DNA from: Promethearchaeota archaeon
GTDB lineage: Archaea; Asgardarchaeota; Lokiarchaeia; Sigyniarchaeales; SOKP01
Direction of reading: 5' to 3'
Length of the DNA: 64,000 nucleotides
NCBI GenBank assembly: GCA_016839915.1
Contig: JAEOTH010000171.1
Coordinates: forward strand, 1 to 64,000
Of the stretch, positions 55,226 to 63,881 are shown in pieces. The notes under the pieces are model-generated. The model did no database searches. It was given only the letters and a program-made list of their open reading frames with translations, and was not told the origin of the DNA. The position numbers and the translations under genes are program-made. Every line of letters starts with the position of its first letter. Within the stretch, counting starts at the first letter, position 1.

Positions 55226-55483
55226 ATGCCTGAAGAAGAAGAAACATATGAGGATTTAAAAAATCTTTTAGGTTATATGGGTATTGAAATACTAGTAGCG
55301 ATTAATAATGGTGCGAAAAATTTTGATACAATTAAATTATTTTCAGGTTTACCAATTTCTTGTATAAACGGTAGAGTCCCTGTTTTACTTGATTTAGGCC
55401 TTATAATAAAAAATAATGAGGAATATTTCTTAACTGAGAAAGGAATAATTTTTAGAAAAAGGTTAGAAAAGTATGTTGATTAA
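55226..55483 (+). CDS. Small winged-helix protein
   Basis: 85 residues. An acidic N-terminus leads into helices with a helix-turn-helix rhythm (EILVAINNGAKNFDTIKLFSGLPISCINGRVPVLLDLGLI) and a wing (NEEYFLTEKGIIF), a common archaeal MarR/ArsR-like winged-helix pattern. It lacks effector domains and may be a DNA-binding regulator. It lies 54 bp after the longin-like gene on the same strand and could be co-transcribed. Confidence 0.8.
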   Translation: MPEEEETYEDLKNLLGYMGIEILVAINNGAKNFDTIKLFSGLPISCINGRVPVLLDLGLIIKNNEEYFLTEKGIIFRKRLEKYVD

Positions 55484-55488
55484 AAGAT

Positions 55489-55561
55489 GACATCAGTTTG
55501 GGGCGACAATGTCATTGCTACCGAGCAAGTAGCTAGCTTTGTCATAAGTTCATCATCTGTC
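55489..55561 (-). ncRNA. Candidate C/D-box sRNA (2'-O-methylation guide)
   Basis: The 86-bp gap between two convergent genes is visibly more GC-rich than its surroundings. Read on the minus strand, it has a GACA/TGTC terminal stem (nt 1-4 and 70-73), box C ATGATGA (6-12) and box D CTGA (66-69): the kink-turn layout of archaeal C/D sRNAs. Total 73 nt, normal for the class. The sequence before box D, TTGTCGCCCCAAA, is a plausible antisense guide to an rRNA-like TTTGGGGCGACAA. Internal C'/D' boxes are degenerate (CAATGACA and CTAG), around a GCTAC/GTAGC hairpin. It starts 8 bp beyond the stop of the minus-strand gene, so it may be processed from its 3' end. Confidence 0.6.
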
Positions 55562-55569
55562 AAATGATC

Positions 55570-56103
55570 TTAATCCTTTTTACTATTTAATTTTTGATCA
55601 ATAATTTTTTTTTTATAATATTTCTTCATATAATATCCTGATTGTTTTAAACCACCATATTCATCAATTAACCGCTTTAAACCTCCTTCTTGTGAAATAA
55701 TATTCCTGTAATTACAATAATCTTTCTTAGAAATTTCATTCCTCTTCATTAAATAATCCAAAATACTAATTGCATCCTCGTTTTTTGTACATCTTCTTAA
55801 AAAATCAATCGCTCCAGGATTATATAACTCATTTGGATATAGTTTATGAGATTCCTTAGGTAGTTCTTCAGGATCTTGTTCCCCATTCATTTTAAATGAG
55901 TTTATTTGCACTAATTTCTTTTTTGATGAAATTTCTTCAATCAAATGTGGGAATTGTTTATTAAATTCATCTTTATTGTAAGAAATATTTAAGCCATTTT
56001 CTTCCTCAATTTTAACTTTTTTGACATCTCGATTTTTGTTATTTTTTTCCATAGAAATATTTACTTCCATATAATGACTCTTTAATTGAAAATTGATTAA
56101 CAA
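55570..56103 (-). CDS. Conserved archaeal protein, DUF2095-like
   Basis: Up to 177 residues; Met12 or Met18 are better placed starts, since the first residues are poorly ordered. The core reads FNKQFPHLIEEI, then GAIDFLRRCTKNEDAISILDYLMKRNEIS, and ends with GGLKQSGYYMKKYYKKK, matching from memory the small archaeal family DUF2095: an FPxL start, a helix with RRCTxxEDA, and a C-terminal Gly-Tyr-Tyr motif. Function unknown. The C/D-box candidate lies directly downstream. It is cytoplasmic and basic at the C-terminus. Confidence 0.65.
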   Translation of the reverse strand: MLINFQLKSHYMEVNISMEKNNKNRDVKKVKIEEENGLNISYNKDEFNKQFPHLIEEISSKKKLVQINSFKMNGEQDPEELPKESHKLYPNELYNPGAIDFLRRCTKNEDAISILDYLMKRNEISKKDYCNYRNIISQEGGLKRLIDEYGGLKQSGYYMKKYYKKKIIDQKLNSKKD

Positions 56104-56224
56104 TCACTAATTAATATAGATATAAAACATCCAAAAATTTTTACCTTTGGATTAGAAAATAATAAAATTAATTAATTTCTGTAAATTTTTGAAGATATAA
56201 AAAAAAAAAGAGAGCATTGAGAAA

Positions 56225-56809
56225 TTGAAATCTGGATATAGCCATGTAAAAGAGACTTTTGAAAAACATGAAAAAGGTTATCAAACCCAACAATGGTATC
56301 GTGGAATTGAATATCGAAAGGGTAGATCTATACAAAGAGTTGAAAAACCGACTAATATTCATCGTGCAAGAACTTTAGGTTATAAAGCGAAACAAGGATA
56401 CATAATAGTAAGAGCAAGAATAAGAAAAGGGGGAATGCATAAAACTCGTCCGAAACGAGGTAGAAAACCAAGAGCGATGGGTGTATCCAAATACACAACA
56501 GGAAAGAATCTACAATGGATTGCAGAGGAACGTGTGCAAAGAAAGTATCCAAACATGCAAGTTCTTAATAGTTATAAAGTATATTCTGATGGAAAACATT
56601 GGTATTATGAGACAATTTTAGTTGATCCTTTTCATCCTGTTATTAAATCAGATCCCAAAATTAATTGGATTACTGAATCTCAGCATAGTAAAAGAGTAAC
56701 TCGTGGCCTTACATCAGCAGGAAAAAGAGCTCGAGGATTACATAAGAAGGGATGGGGATCAGAAAAAACACGACCAAGTATCAGAGCAAATAAAGGCCGT
56801 GGTAAATAA
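56225..56809 (+). CDS. rpl15e: Large-subunit ribosomal protein eL15
   Basis: 194 residues from a TTG start. It is highly basic with the conserved features of eL15: WYRGIEYRKG, the RARTLGYKAKQGYIIVRARIRKGGMHKTRPKRGRKPRAMG segment, the YYETILVDP strand, and the C-terminal GLTSAGKRARGLHKKGWGSEKTRPSIRANKGR. Archaea and eukaryotes have it, bacteria do not. In many archaea it is linked to RNase P protein genes; here rpp30 and pop5 lie about 4 kb downstream, with an insertion of metabolic genes. Confidence 0.97.
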   Translation: MKSGYSHVKETFEKHEKGYQTQQWYRGIEYRKGRSIQRVEKPTNIHRARTLGYKAKQGYIIVRARIRKGGMHKTRPKRGRKPRAMGVSKYTTGKNLQWIAEERVQRKYPNMQVLNSYKVYSDGKHWYYETILVDPFHPVIKSDPKINWITESQHSKRVTRGLTSAGKRARGLHKKGWGSEKTRPSIRANKGRGK

Positions 56810-56834
56810 AGTATTATCTAATTGTACAAAAATA

Positions 56835-57641
56835 TTATAATTTATTTATACTAATTGTCATTCCACCATCGAGGATTATATTTTGACCTGTAATGTAATC
56901 TGCCGCTGGTGAAGTTAAGAATAATGCAACATCAGCTACCCATTTAGCCTCACCAATTTTATCTATAGGTATTTTTACGCCTCTGGTCTTTAAAAAATCT
57001 CTGATAAGCTTAGGATCATTATTATAAATAGGTGTTAAAAATACTCCTGGTGAAATTGCGTTAACTGTAATATTGTTGGAGCCTAATTCAAGAGCCCATA
57101 ATCTAGTAAAAGCTAATAAGCCAGCTTTACTTGCACTATAAACCCCAAGATATGGATTAGTCCCATTTAATGTTCCCGCACAAGAGGCAATGTTAATTAT
57201 TTTGCCAGCGATTGGTGTAAAATGCTTCTGCCTTCTCATTCTTTTGAAAAAAGTTTTCGTAACATTCCAAGCTCCTTTTAAATTGACACCCATTACTTTA
57301 TCGTAAATTTCCTCTTTTGCTTTTAAAGATGTATATAGTCCACCATCAATTCCGGCATTATTTACTAATAAAAAGAGGTTATCAAATTTTTCAAATACGG
57401 TCTCAGCCATTTGTTTTACTTGTTCAGAATCCGAAATATCGGCTTTTACTTTAAGAATCTCAACATCATACTCTTTACGAATAATATCACGTGTTTGCTC
57501 CAATCCTTCATCATTTATGTCATTTATAACTAGATTTGCTCCTTTACTTGCAAAAGCTTTTGCCATTTCTCTTCCAAATCCACCACCACCAGCACCAGTT
57601 ATTAAAGCCACTTTTTCTTTCAAAAATTTTTCTTCTGACAT
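56835..57641 (-). CDS. Short-chain dehydrogenase/reductase
   Basis: 268 residues, Rossmann fold. The nucleotide-binding loop is TGAGGGGFG (15-23), with one extra residue over the common TGxxxGxG. The NNAG motif is at about 94-97 and the catalytic Ser153, Tyr168 and Lys172 lie in IASCAGT and YSASK. An acidic Asp41 after the second strand suggests NAD preference. It begins 23 bp after the acetolactate-synthase-like gene and is probably co-expressed. Together they could make and reduce an acyloin, but the substrate is not evident. Confidence 0.9.
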   Translation of the reverse strand: MSEEKFLKEKVALITGAGGGGFGREMAKAFASKGANLVINDINDEGLEQTRDIIRKEYDVEILKVKADISDSEQVKQMAETVFEKFDNLFLLVNNAGIDGGLYTSLKAKEEIYDKVMGVNLKGAWNVTKTFFKRMRRQKHFTPIAGKIINIASCAGTLNGTNPYLGVYSASKAGLLAFTRLWALELGSNNITVNAISPGVFLTPIYNNDPKLIRDFLKTRGVKIPIDKIGEAKWVADVALFLTSPAADYITGQNIILDGGMTISINKL

Positions 57642-57664
57642 GTTTCTTCACTTCTAATTAGATT

Positions 57665-59398
57665 TTATTTTCCAAATAAACCCTTGTTTTTTTTATACAG
57701 CCCAAGTAATTTCATTGCGGGGGGAGTTTCAAAAGCTATATCTATATCAATAACTGCTGGTTTTTTTGAGTCAATGGCACGTTGCAATGCTGGTTTTATA
57801 TCTTCAGGCTTACTTATCTTCTCTCCATGGCATCCAAAACCTCGAGCGATTTTTGCATAATCTATTGGTGGAAAATCTACATCACAATATCTTCTACCCA
57901 AATTTAGCTTTTGATTTGACTTTATCATACCCCACGCGCAATTGTTTCCGATTATAGTAATTATAGGGAGATTTAACCTTACTGCTGTTTCTAATTCCTG
58001 TACATTAAACATAAAGCTACCATCTCCAGTAATACATATAACTAACTTATCTGGCTTAGCCATTTTTGCACCAATAGCATATGGAATCCCAATACCTAAA
58101 TGCCCCATTGAAACAGAGCGGTAGAAACTTCTTGGGGCGCGTGGTTTAAGGCTTATTAAATCCAATGAAAAAACAAAAATATCACCCCCATCTATCACCA
58201 GCTGTGTATCATCTGGTATGAAATCTAGAACTTCATATATAAGCCTGTGAGGTTTCATAGGTAATTTATTTGATTTTAACATTTTTTCAAATTGTTGTTT
58301 ATCATTTTTCCTTACGTCCTGTAAATATTCATTCCATTGAGACCATTCAGTAACTTTTTCTTTAGGAAGGTTCTTTTCCATTTCTGCTAATAGTTGATTA
58401 ATGACAGCTTTAGCATCTCCAACAATAGCAACGTTCACAGGTCTATTTTTACCAATTTCAGTTGGATCTATATCAACTTGGATAATTTTTTGATCTTGAT
58501 TCCAAAGGGGGGAAGCTCCATAAATAATTGTATGATCCCATTTACACCCAAGAGAGAGAACTACTTCAGCTTCAATAGCAGCCCTTCTATATGCCATTGC
58601 TGTCAATTTTCCCCCTACAAATGTTTGATCTGTTGTAACTGCTCCTATCCCACTTAAAGTTGTTCCAACAGGAATATTGTAGGTTTTTGATAATTTATTT
58701 ACCTCATCATAAGCTTCTGAAGCAATAACACCGCCACCAGCTACGATTAAAGGTTTTTTAGCAGTCTTTAAAAGCTCTATTGCCTTAATTATACCTTGTA
58801 TATTTCCAGCAGGTCTACGTAATGGACGGTAATATTGGGGATCTAAAACTTTTTTAAAATCATCCTCCGTAGCTTCTCTAACTAATGCTGTTTCCCTTAA
58901 TTCGAGAAAGACAGGACCTCTTCTTCCACTCATCGCAGTTCTTATACATCTTTGAACCGCATCCGGTATTTCATATGGATCTTCTACAGAAACTTGTAAT
59001 TTTGTAATAGGTTTCATTAGACTCATCTGGTCTAAATCACCCTGTAATATTCCAATATTATCAAACATTCTAGCAATTTGAGAACCAATCACCAACATTG
59101 GTATCGAATCTGCATTTGCTGCTGCAACAGCGGGAATCAAATGAGTGACTCCTGGTCCTGCTGTCCCTAAACAAACACCAATTTCTCCAGTTGCTCTTGC
59201 CCATGCATCTGCCATATGTGCTCCAGCTTGTTCGTGCCGGACCATTACAGTGTCAATCCCCTCTTCACGACCCCAGCGTTCGATAGCATCATATATCTTT
59301 AATAATTCTCCACCAACAAGGCCGAAAATTTTGGTAATGCCTTCTTTTACGAGGCATTTAACAAGCAAATCGCCACCGTTTAACATTTGATTTGACAT
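57665..59398 (-). CDS. Thiamine-diphosphate enzyme, acetolactate-synthase-like
   Basis: 577 residues. Three-domain ThDP fold: Pyr domain with catalytic Glu56 in VRHEQAGAHMADAWARATG and GTAGPG, a central Rossmann-like domain (about 195-340) with IVAGGG, and the PP domain with the ThDP/Mg site GDGSFMFN...NN (458-486). Close to the large subunit of acetolactate synthase in outline, but no small regulatory subunit or ilvC is nearby, and the final product is unclear. The neighbour is an SDR. Other ThDP family members (benzaldehyde lyase-like, sulfoacetaldehyde acetyltransferase-like) remain possible. Confidence 0.9.
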   Translation of the reverse strand: MSNQMLNGGDLLVKCLVKEGITKIFGLVGGELLKIYDAIERWGREEGIDTVMVRHEQAGAHMADAWARATGEIGVCLGTAGPGVTHLIPAVAAANADSIPMLVIGSQIARMFDNIGILQGDLDQMSLMKPITKLQVSVEDPYEIPDAVQRCIRTAMSGRRGPVFLELRETALVREATEDDFKKVLDPQYYRPLRRPAGNIQGIIKAIELLKTAKKPLIVAGGGVIASEAYDEVNKLSKTYNIPVGTTLSGIGAVTTDQTFVGGKLTAMAYRRAAIEAEVVLSLGCKWDHTIIYGASPLWNQDQKIIQVDIDPTEIGKNRPVNVAIVGDAKAVINQLLAEMEKNLPKEKVTEWSQWNEYLQDVRKNDKQQFEKMLKSNKLPMKPHRLIYEVLDFIPDDTQLVIDGGDIFVFSLDLISLKPRAPRSFYRSVSMGHLGIGIPYAIGAKMAKPDKLVICITGDGSFMFNVQELETAVRLNLPIITIIGNNCAWGMIKSNQKLNLGRRYCDVDFPPIDYAKIARGFGCHGEKISKPEDIKPALQRAIDSKKPAVIDIDIAFETPPAMKLLGLYKKNKGLFGK

Positions 59399-59520
59399 AT
59401 TTAGACTTATTACAAATAAAAAATAAAGTTTTTTATAAAAAGAGGATCAACAAATAAATACAAATTAAATATTAATAAATCCAAGATAATCCCCTAAAAA
59501 ATCTATAGTGGTCTTGAGTT

Positions 59521-60810
59521 CTATTTTATTGTTTGTGCAAATTGTAATTTACTAATTGGTTTTCTTAAGGGAAATTCCCCCTTTAGAATCATCAATTTTA
59601 AGTGTTCAGCTAATTTTATCGCACCATACCTATCTGACTGCCTTAAGACAATAGGAACAGCTGTATCTTCGAAACTTACTAACTTTAAATCTAAATCAAA
59701 CGCTTCTGGACATAAATGAGTGCAATTACCACAATTAAAGCAACGGGAACGATCTATTGCAGAGATCATTCCATTTTTTATAATAAACGCATTAGTAGGA
59801 CATTTATCAATTGCTTTGCATTCTTCGCAATTTTTACAAGCATCAGGATTAAACTTCATGAGAAAATTGTTATCCCAAACATCACCATATGTGATTTCTC
59901 CCACTTTTTCACGACCCACAAGACTTAAAATTGTTAATTTCACTAATTTATCAGATTTTACTATATTATTGAGTATTTTTTCATTTAATATAGGAATAGG
60001 GACGGCTAAGCTACAGATAGGTTCTAATCCATAAGAAGTTTTAAATGCGCCCATATATTCTGGTTTCATTCCTTCAAATGGAGCAATAGTCATCATATTA
60101 GGTTTTTCGATATAATTACGAGTTCCAGGACCCATTAGATACCCTAAAGCCCCATTTACAAGAACAGGAGAACCGACTCCAAATGACTCAAATTCAGGAT
60201 CATTTTGAAATGGATTGAGTGCTCCACATCCTGAAAAAGTTATTTCTGATTTATTAGGTGAAAAAGGTAGACAGGAGAAAATTGTGTCAACATTATAGGT
60301 TTCGCAATTAATCATAGCATTATAATTTTTGATAGCTTGTCTAGTTCCAGCTAATTTAGCGAACTGCATATCGGCTAGTCTCATTTCTTTTTTAATGGTT
60401 TCCCCTTCAGCACTCTTAGCTAATATTTCTACCTGTTTCCCTTCAACGATATCTCTAAAAAGAGAACCACCACAATAATTATCAATAGTTTGACTTTGAG
60501 TAGTTCCATAGATAATTAAATCTACGATACCTAAATATTCATTTGGGCACGGACCAGGAAATGTGGGTATCCCATTAATATCAACTTCAGTAAATTTTCT
60601 CAATGTTTTAGGTGGTGATAGTCGAAAAGAAAAAATCCCCATTAATCCGCTCATAAGGCCTTTAGTTGCAGTTGTAACAATATCGACATCTTCAAATTTA
60701 ACCGTCTTACCTTCACTTACTTGATCTATTAATTCTTGAGCTGTTAATATAATTGCAGAACCATTTTCAACCTTCTTTCTAATTTCTGAGAGTTTTCTTT
60801 TTTTAGGCAA
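59521..60810 (-). CDS. DUF39 homocysteine-biosynthesis protein fused to a two-cluster ferredoxin domain
   Basis: 429 residues. The first 320 residues match the DUF39 family, to which methanogen L-aspartate-semialdehyde sulfurtransferase (MA1821 type) belongs: TTATKGLMSG, GPCPNEYLG (Cys88), NYCGGSLFRD (Cys113) and GPGTRNY. The C-terminal 90 residues hold two [4Fe-4S] motifs, CKNCEECKAIDKCP and CFNCGNCTHLCP. In Methanosarcina the ferredoxin partner is a separate protein; here both are in one chain. Function would be reductive sulfur transfer to make homocysteine without O-acylhomoserine. Sulfide donor and reductant are unknown. Stands alone on the minus strand. Confidence 0.85.
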   Translation of the reverse strand: MPKKRKLSEIRKKVENGSAIILTAQELIDQVSEGKTVKFEDVDIVTTATKGLMSGLMGIFSFRLSPPKTLRKFTEVDINGIPTFPGPCPNEYLGIVDLIIYGTTQSQTIDNYCGGSLFRDIVEGKQVEILAKSAEGETIKKEMRLADMQFAKLAGTRQAIKNYNAMINCETYNVDTIFSCLPFSPNKSEITFSGCGALNPFQNDPEFESFGVGSPVLVNGALGYLMGPGTRNYIEKPNMMTIAPFEGMKPEYMGAFKTSYGLEPICSLAVPIPILNEKILNNIVKSDKLVKLTILSLVGREKVGEITYGDVWDNNFLMKFNPDACKNCEECKAIDKCPTNAFIIKNGMISAIDRSRCFNCGNCTHLCPEAFDLDLKLVSFEDTAVPIVLRQSDRYGAIKLAEHLKLMILKGEFPLRKPISKLQFAQTIK

Positions 60811-60935
60811 TCGAAATCCTCACATAAATTCAAAAACTAACATGTTAAATATTTATTTATAATAAAATTTTTTTATTTTTACATATCTTAACATAATTAA
60901 ATAGAATCTAGCAGTTTTTTGAGGTTATATTATAT

Positions 60936-61661
60936 TTGTCATATTTTGAATCAAGATTACGAGCTGATTTCGAAAATTTTAATGAAATTCTTTCAAGATT
61001 AGAATTTTGTGAAAAACTGGGGATTAAAAATGTGATTTTGGAACCTAATAACGCAATAATTTCAATTCCATTAGATTTAAAAAATAAAATAAAAACAGAA
61101 TTGAAAATGAATACTTTCTATCGGATTAATTTAAGAATAGATAATCTTGATTTATTTAAAAGAAAAATGAAACAGGTAAAAGATTTTCCTGACATTATTT
61201 CAATTGAATCTTTAAATAAAGAAGTTCAGTTAAAGGCAGCTAAAGATTCAAGAGTGGATATTGTCTCATTTTCTAATCCAGAGATAATTAAAACACTTAC
61301 TCGTGGAGTGATATCACTCACTAGACAAAACAATTCATTTTTGGAATTTTCACTAGCACCGATAATGATAACAAACAAAGCAAGTCAATCAAAAAATTTT
61401 AGAAATTTATATAAATTCGTCCAATCAGCTCTAAAATTTAAAGTAAATTGCATTATAAGTGGAAATTTTAATGATATTTATGATTTCAGACATCCAAGAG
61501 CTTTAATAAGTATTTGTCACTCTCTTTTAGGAATTTCTTTAGATAGAGCAAAAAAGATCTTTAGAACGAACCCAATTTTATTATTGGAGAGAGTTCAAAA
61601 ACGTCAAAATAATAATCTTGAACCTGAAGTTAAATTAATTAAAGGTGGGGATATATTATAA
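60936..61661 (+). CDS. rnp3: RNase P protein component Rpp30
   Basis: 241 residues from a TTG with a GAGG site upstream. TIM-barrel-like fold of the Rpp30/Rpp1 family: strand DIVSFSNPEIIKTL, FLEFSLAPIM, CIISGNFNDIYDFRHPRALISICHSLLGISLDRAKKIFRTNPILLLER, which is the most conserved segment. With Pop5 it forms the core that supports the RNase P RNA in tRNA 5' processing. The stop overlaps the next gene by four bases (ATAA). Confidence 0.9.
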   Translation: MSYFESRLRADFENFNEILSRLEFCEKLGIKNVILEPNNAIISIPLDLKNKIKTELKMNTFYRINLRIDNLDLFKRKMKQVKDFPDIISIESLNKEVQLKAAKDSRVDIVSFSNPEIIKTLTRGVISLTRQNNSFLEFSLAPIMITNKASQSKNFRNLYKFVQSALKFKVNCIISGNFNDIYDFRHPRALISICHSLLGISLDRAKKIFRTNPILLLERVQKRQNNNLEPEVKLIKGGDIL

Positions 61662-61990
61662 GTCGAAAAGAAAAGCAAAGATATATTTCCTTTAAAATTA
61701 TTAAACCAAGTAAATTTAATATTACTCAAAATTCACTTTTAAAATCAATTTGGCAATCAATCTGGAGATATTTTGGATTGAAAGAAGCGAATAAAATTGG
61801 ATTATGGTTAATGGAACTCAATTTAGATGAAGATTTTGGAATTATAAGGTGTTCTCATAAGACAAAAGAAACTATCATTACAGCTTTAAGTCTTGTGAAA
61901 GAAATTGACGGAGTAAGAGTCATTTTATCACCATTTAAAACTTCAGGGACTATTCGAACATTAAAAAAACCATATAATAAAGAAAAATAA
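61658..61990 (+). CDS. rnp2: RNase P protein component Pop5, apparent ATA start
   Basis: 110 residues if translation begins at ATA 61658. The frame encodes (M)SRKEKQRYISFKIIKPS at the N-terminus, the RYI-F-I start typical of Pop5, then IWRYFGLKEANKIGLWLMEL and a strand-helix core ending in IRTLKKPYNK. No ATG or GTG exists before the TTG at 61778, which would delete a third of the domain. The ATA overlaps the rpp30 stop as ATAA, the same geometry as the usual ATGA coupling, and GGTGGGG lies 7-14 bases upstream as a ribosome site. Pairs with Rpp30 in RNase P. Confidence 0.8.
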   Translation: MSRKEKQRYISFKIIKPSKFNITQNSLLKSIWQSIWRYFGLKEANKIGLWLMELNLDEDFGIIRCSHKTKETIITALSLVKEIDGVRVILSPFKTSGTIRTLKKPYNKEK

Positions 61991-62019
61991 AATGAGAAGA
62001 AGAAATATTTGAATTAAAA

Positions 62020-62463
62020 ATGAAAGTATACAATTTAACGAAAGCACATATTCAACGCATAAAGGATATTACTAGAACTAATTTAATACTTTCATTATTA
62101 GATATTAAAAACCTAGAGAAAAGTCCTTACCTTTTAATTGTCAAATCAATTATAGAAAACTCTATAAAGATATCAATATATCCTCTGAAAAAGAAGGAAA
62201 TTATAAAGATAACATTTTCATCAATAACCTTCACTGATGAAATTTTGTATAGCATTTCGAAAATTCTTCAACAATACCAAATTATTCATACATCAGGAGT
62301 TCTAGTTATTAATAAGCAACTTTATTATGAATGTTATTTGAATTTATGTTTAAAAGATGCAAAAATTAGAGGGTTAGAGGGTTCTCTAAAAAAGGTTAAA
62401 AATATGTTTAAACAAATAAAAATAGAAGAAATTGGATTGAAAAAGCAAACTGAGTTATTATGA
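62020..62463 (+). CDS. Hypothetical protein of the RNase P operon
   Basis: 147 residues, not recognised. Alternating helices and beta strands (SPYLLIVKSII, SIKISIYPLK, IIKITFSSITF, HTSGVLVINKQLYYECYLNL) suggest a small alpha/beta domain; there are no cysteine motifs or membrane segments. It begins 29 bp after pop5 and overlaps the next gene by ATGA, so it belongs to the rpp30-pop5 transcript. A link to RNA processing is possible by position only. Confidence 0.75.
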   Translation: MKVYNLTKAHIQRIKDITRTNLILSLLDIKNLEKSPYLLIVKSIIENSIKISIYPLKKKEIIKITFSSITFTDEILYSISKILQQYQIIHTSGVLVINKQLYYECYLNLCLKDAKIRGLEGSLKKVKNMFKQIKIEEIGLKKQTELL

Positions 62464-62909
62464 ATATTTGGAAAGTTTTTCTGAAATTATCTAATGGAGA
62501 AAATAAAGAACTTGAATTATATGATGCTAAAGCATATTTTGGGGGGTACTTAGAGATAAAAAGAAGTTACTTCAATGCTCTTGTAAAGACAATTAGAATG
62601 ACTAAAAAATATTTTACTCAAAAAGCAATTGAAAAAGTAATTGGACCTGATAATAGTGATTGGACAAATAATCCTTGGATGCTCATAATTGTGAAGGATA
62701 ACGAAAAAAAAAATCCCTTTTGGTTTTTTATTAAAAGAGAAAAAGACTTATCAGGTAAACTTGTTGCTATTGGGCCTAAACCATATGCAGAATATAATAA
62801 TGAGAATTTAACAGAAGCAAAACGAGAGATAAAGCATCTAATAAATTATCTCATAGTTTATTTAAATAAATTTAGCTGTGTTATTATGCTCCCAAATTTC
62901 CTTAATTAA
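62460..62909 (+). CDS. Hypothetical protein of the RNase P operon
   Basis: 149 residues, not recognised. Notable stretches are WKVFLKLSNGENKELELYDAKAYFGGYLEI, NPWMLIIVKDNEKKNPFWFFIKREKDLSGKLVAIGPKPYAE, and a C-terminal helix plus hydrophobic end. Probably a small beta-rich cytoplasmic protein. Its ATG overlaps the preceding stop (ATGA), so translation is coupled. Last gene of the rpp30 operon; a 176-bp AT-rich gap follows. Confidence 0.75.
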   Translation: MNIWKVFLKLSNGENKELELYDAKAYFGGYLEIKRSYFNALVKTIRMTKKYFTQKAIEKVIGPDNSDWTNNPWMLIIVKDNEKKNPFWFFIKREKDLSGKLVAIGPKPYAEYNNENLTEAKREIKHLINYLIVYLNKFSCVIMLPNFLN

Positions 62910-63035
62910 TTCATTTTATTCTTAAAGAATCAAAAAGACATTTTTATAAAAAGATAGACTTAAGGGTGAATTTTTAGAAAAACCTTAAGAATATGCATAA
63001 AATATTAAATTAAATTTTAATTATCCATTTTAAGA

Positions 63036-63045
63036 TTTAAATATA
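63036..63045 (+). promoter_or_regulatory. TATA box of the CBM9/DOMON-like gene
   Basis: TTTAAATATA lies 41 bp before the TTG start at 63086, the usual distance for an archaeal promoter with a short leader (start near 63070). Seen as a motif only. Confidence 0.5.
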
Positions 63046-63085
63046 CGGAAAATAGCACAAAATAAAAGTAAATGGCATTTTAATC

Positions 63086-63880
63086 TTGAGGAAAGAAACT
63101 TTTAGAGTCTTAAGCGGTATTATATTTGTAAACATGATCCTTATTTCATTATTTTTTATATCAAATAGCTATGGTGCGACTGAGGAGATCAATTCCAGAT
63201 TTGGGGAAACACCATTAATTAATGGAGAAATTGATCTTTCAACAAAAGAATGGAGTAATGCTGTAAAAATTGCGACAGTGATAGATGATTTAGATATTGA
63301 TTTATGGGTTATACAAGATTATTCAAATCTCTATATTTCAGTGCAGATTGATTTAGAACTGGGATATCATAATGCTACAGAATTTGTAGGAATAATAATC
63401 TCAAATAGTAGTTCAGAGGATAAAGATGAGTTTATTGATGCGAAAATTGTGCAATTTTCAAATATTACGGAAAATAATTTTAATTTCTTTGATTATTATA
63501 TAAACGATAGCATCTTTTTTAACGATTCAGTTTACAATGGTGATGGGGCGGCAAAATTAGATGGACTTATCTCAACTTATGAATTTTCTGTTCCAATTGA
63601 CAACTTAAATGGAGATGAGGAAGATGTAGAACTGAACTTCGATAGCAGTTATGCATTTAATATTAGTTATGGCGATAGCCCTATTTATCCGAGTGGTATT
63701 AAAAAAAGTGGAATATTTCTCATTAACATAAAAGCATTATCGACTTCACCACCATCAATTCTAAATTTTGCACTATATATAATATGCGCTATAATTTTTA
63801 GCATTCTCGGAGCATTTTTAGGATTTTATTTGTATAAAATTTTTAGATTAAAAGCAAAAATTGAAAAATTTAAAAGATAA
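63086..63880 (+). CDS. Secreted, membrane-tethered DOMON/CBM9-like beta-sandwich protein
   Basis: 264 residues from a TTG. Signal peptide about 8-30. The extracellular part reads INGEIDLSTKEWSNAVKI, then DLDIDLWVIQDYSNLYISVQI, an opening typical of CBM9/DOMON-like domains of archaeal surface proteins (GxIDxxEW ... D-x-x-NLYISVQ). Strand FEFSVPID follows, and then a C-terminal membrane helix (about 228-250) with a basic tail. Possible ligand is a sugar or haem; no catalytic residues. It is followed 1 bp later by another membrane-protein gene. Confidence 0.75.
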   Translation: MRKETFRVLSGIIFVNMILISLFFISNSYGATEEINSRFGETPLINGEIDLSTKEWSNAVKIATVIDDLDIDLWVIQDYSNLYISVQIDLELGYHNATEFVGIIISNSSSEDKDEFIDAKIVQFSNITENNFNFFDYYINDSIFFNDSVYNGDGAAKLDGLISTYEFSVPIDNLNGDEEDVELNFDSSYAFNISYGDSPIYPSGIKKSGIFLINIKALSTSPPSILNFALYIICAIIFSILGAFLGFYLYKIFRLKAKIEKFKR

Positions 63881-63881
63881 A

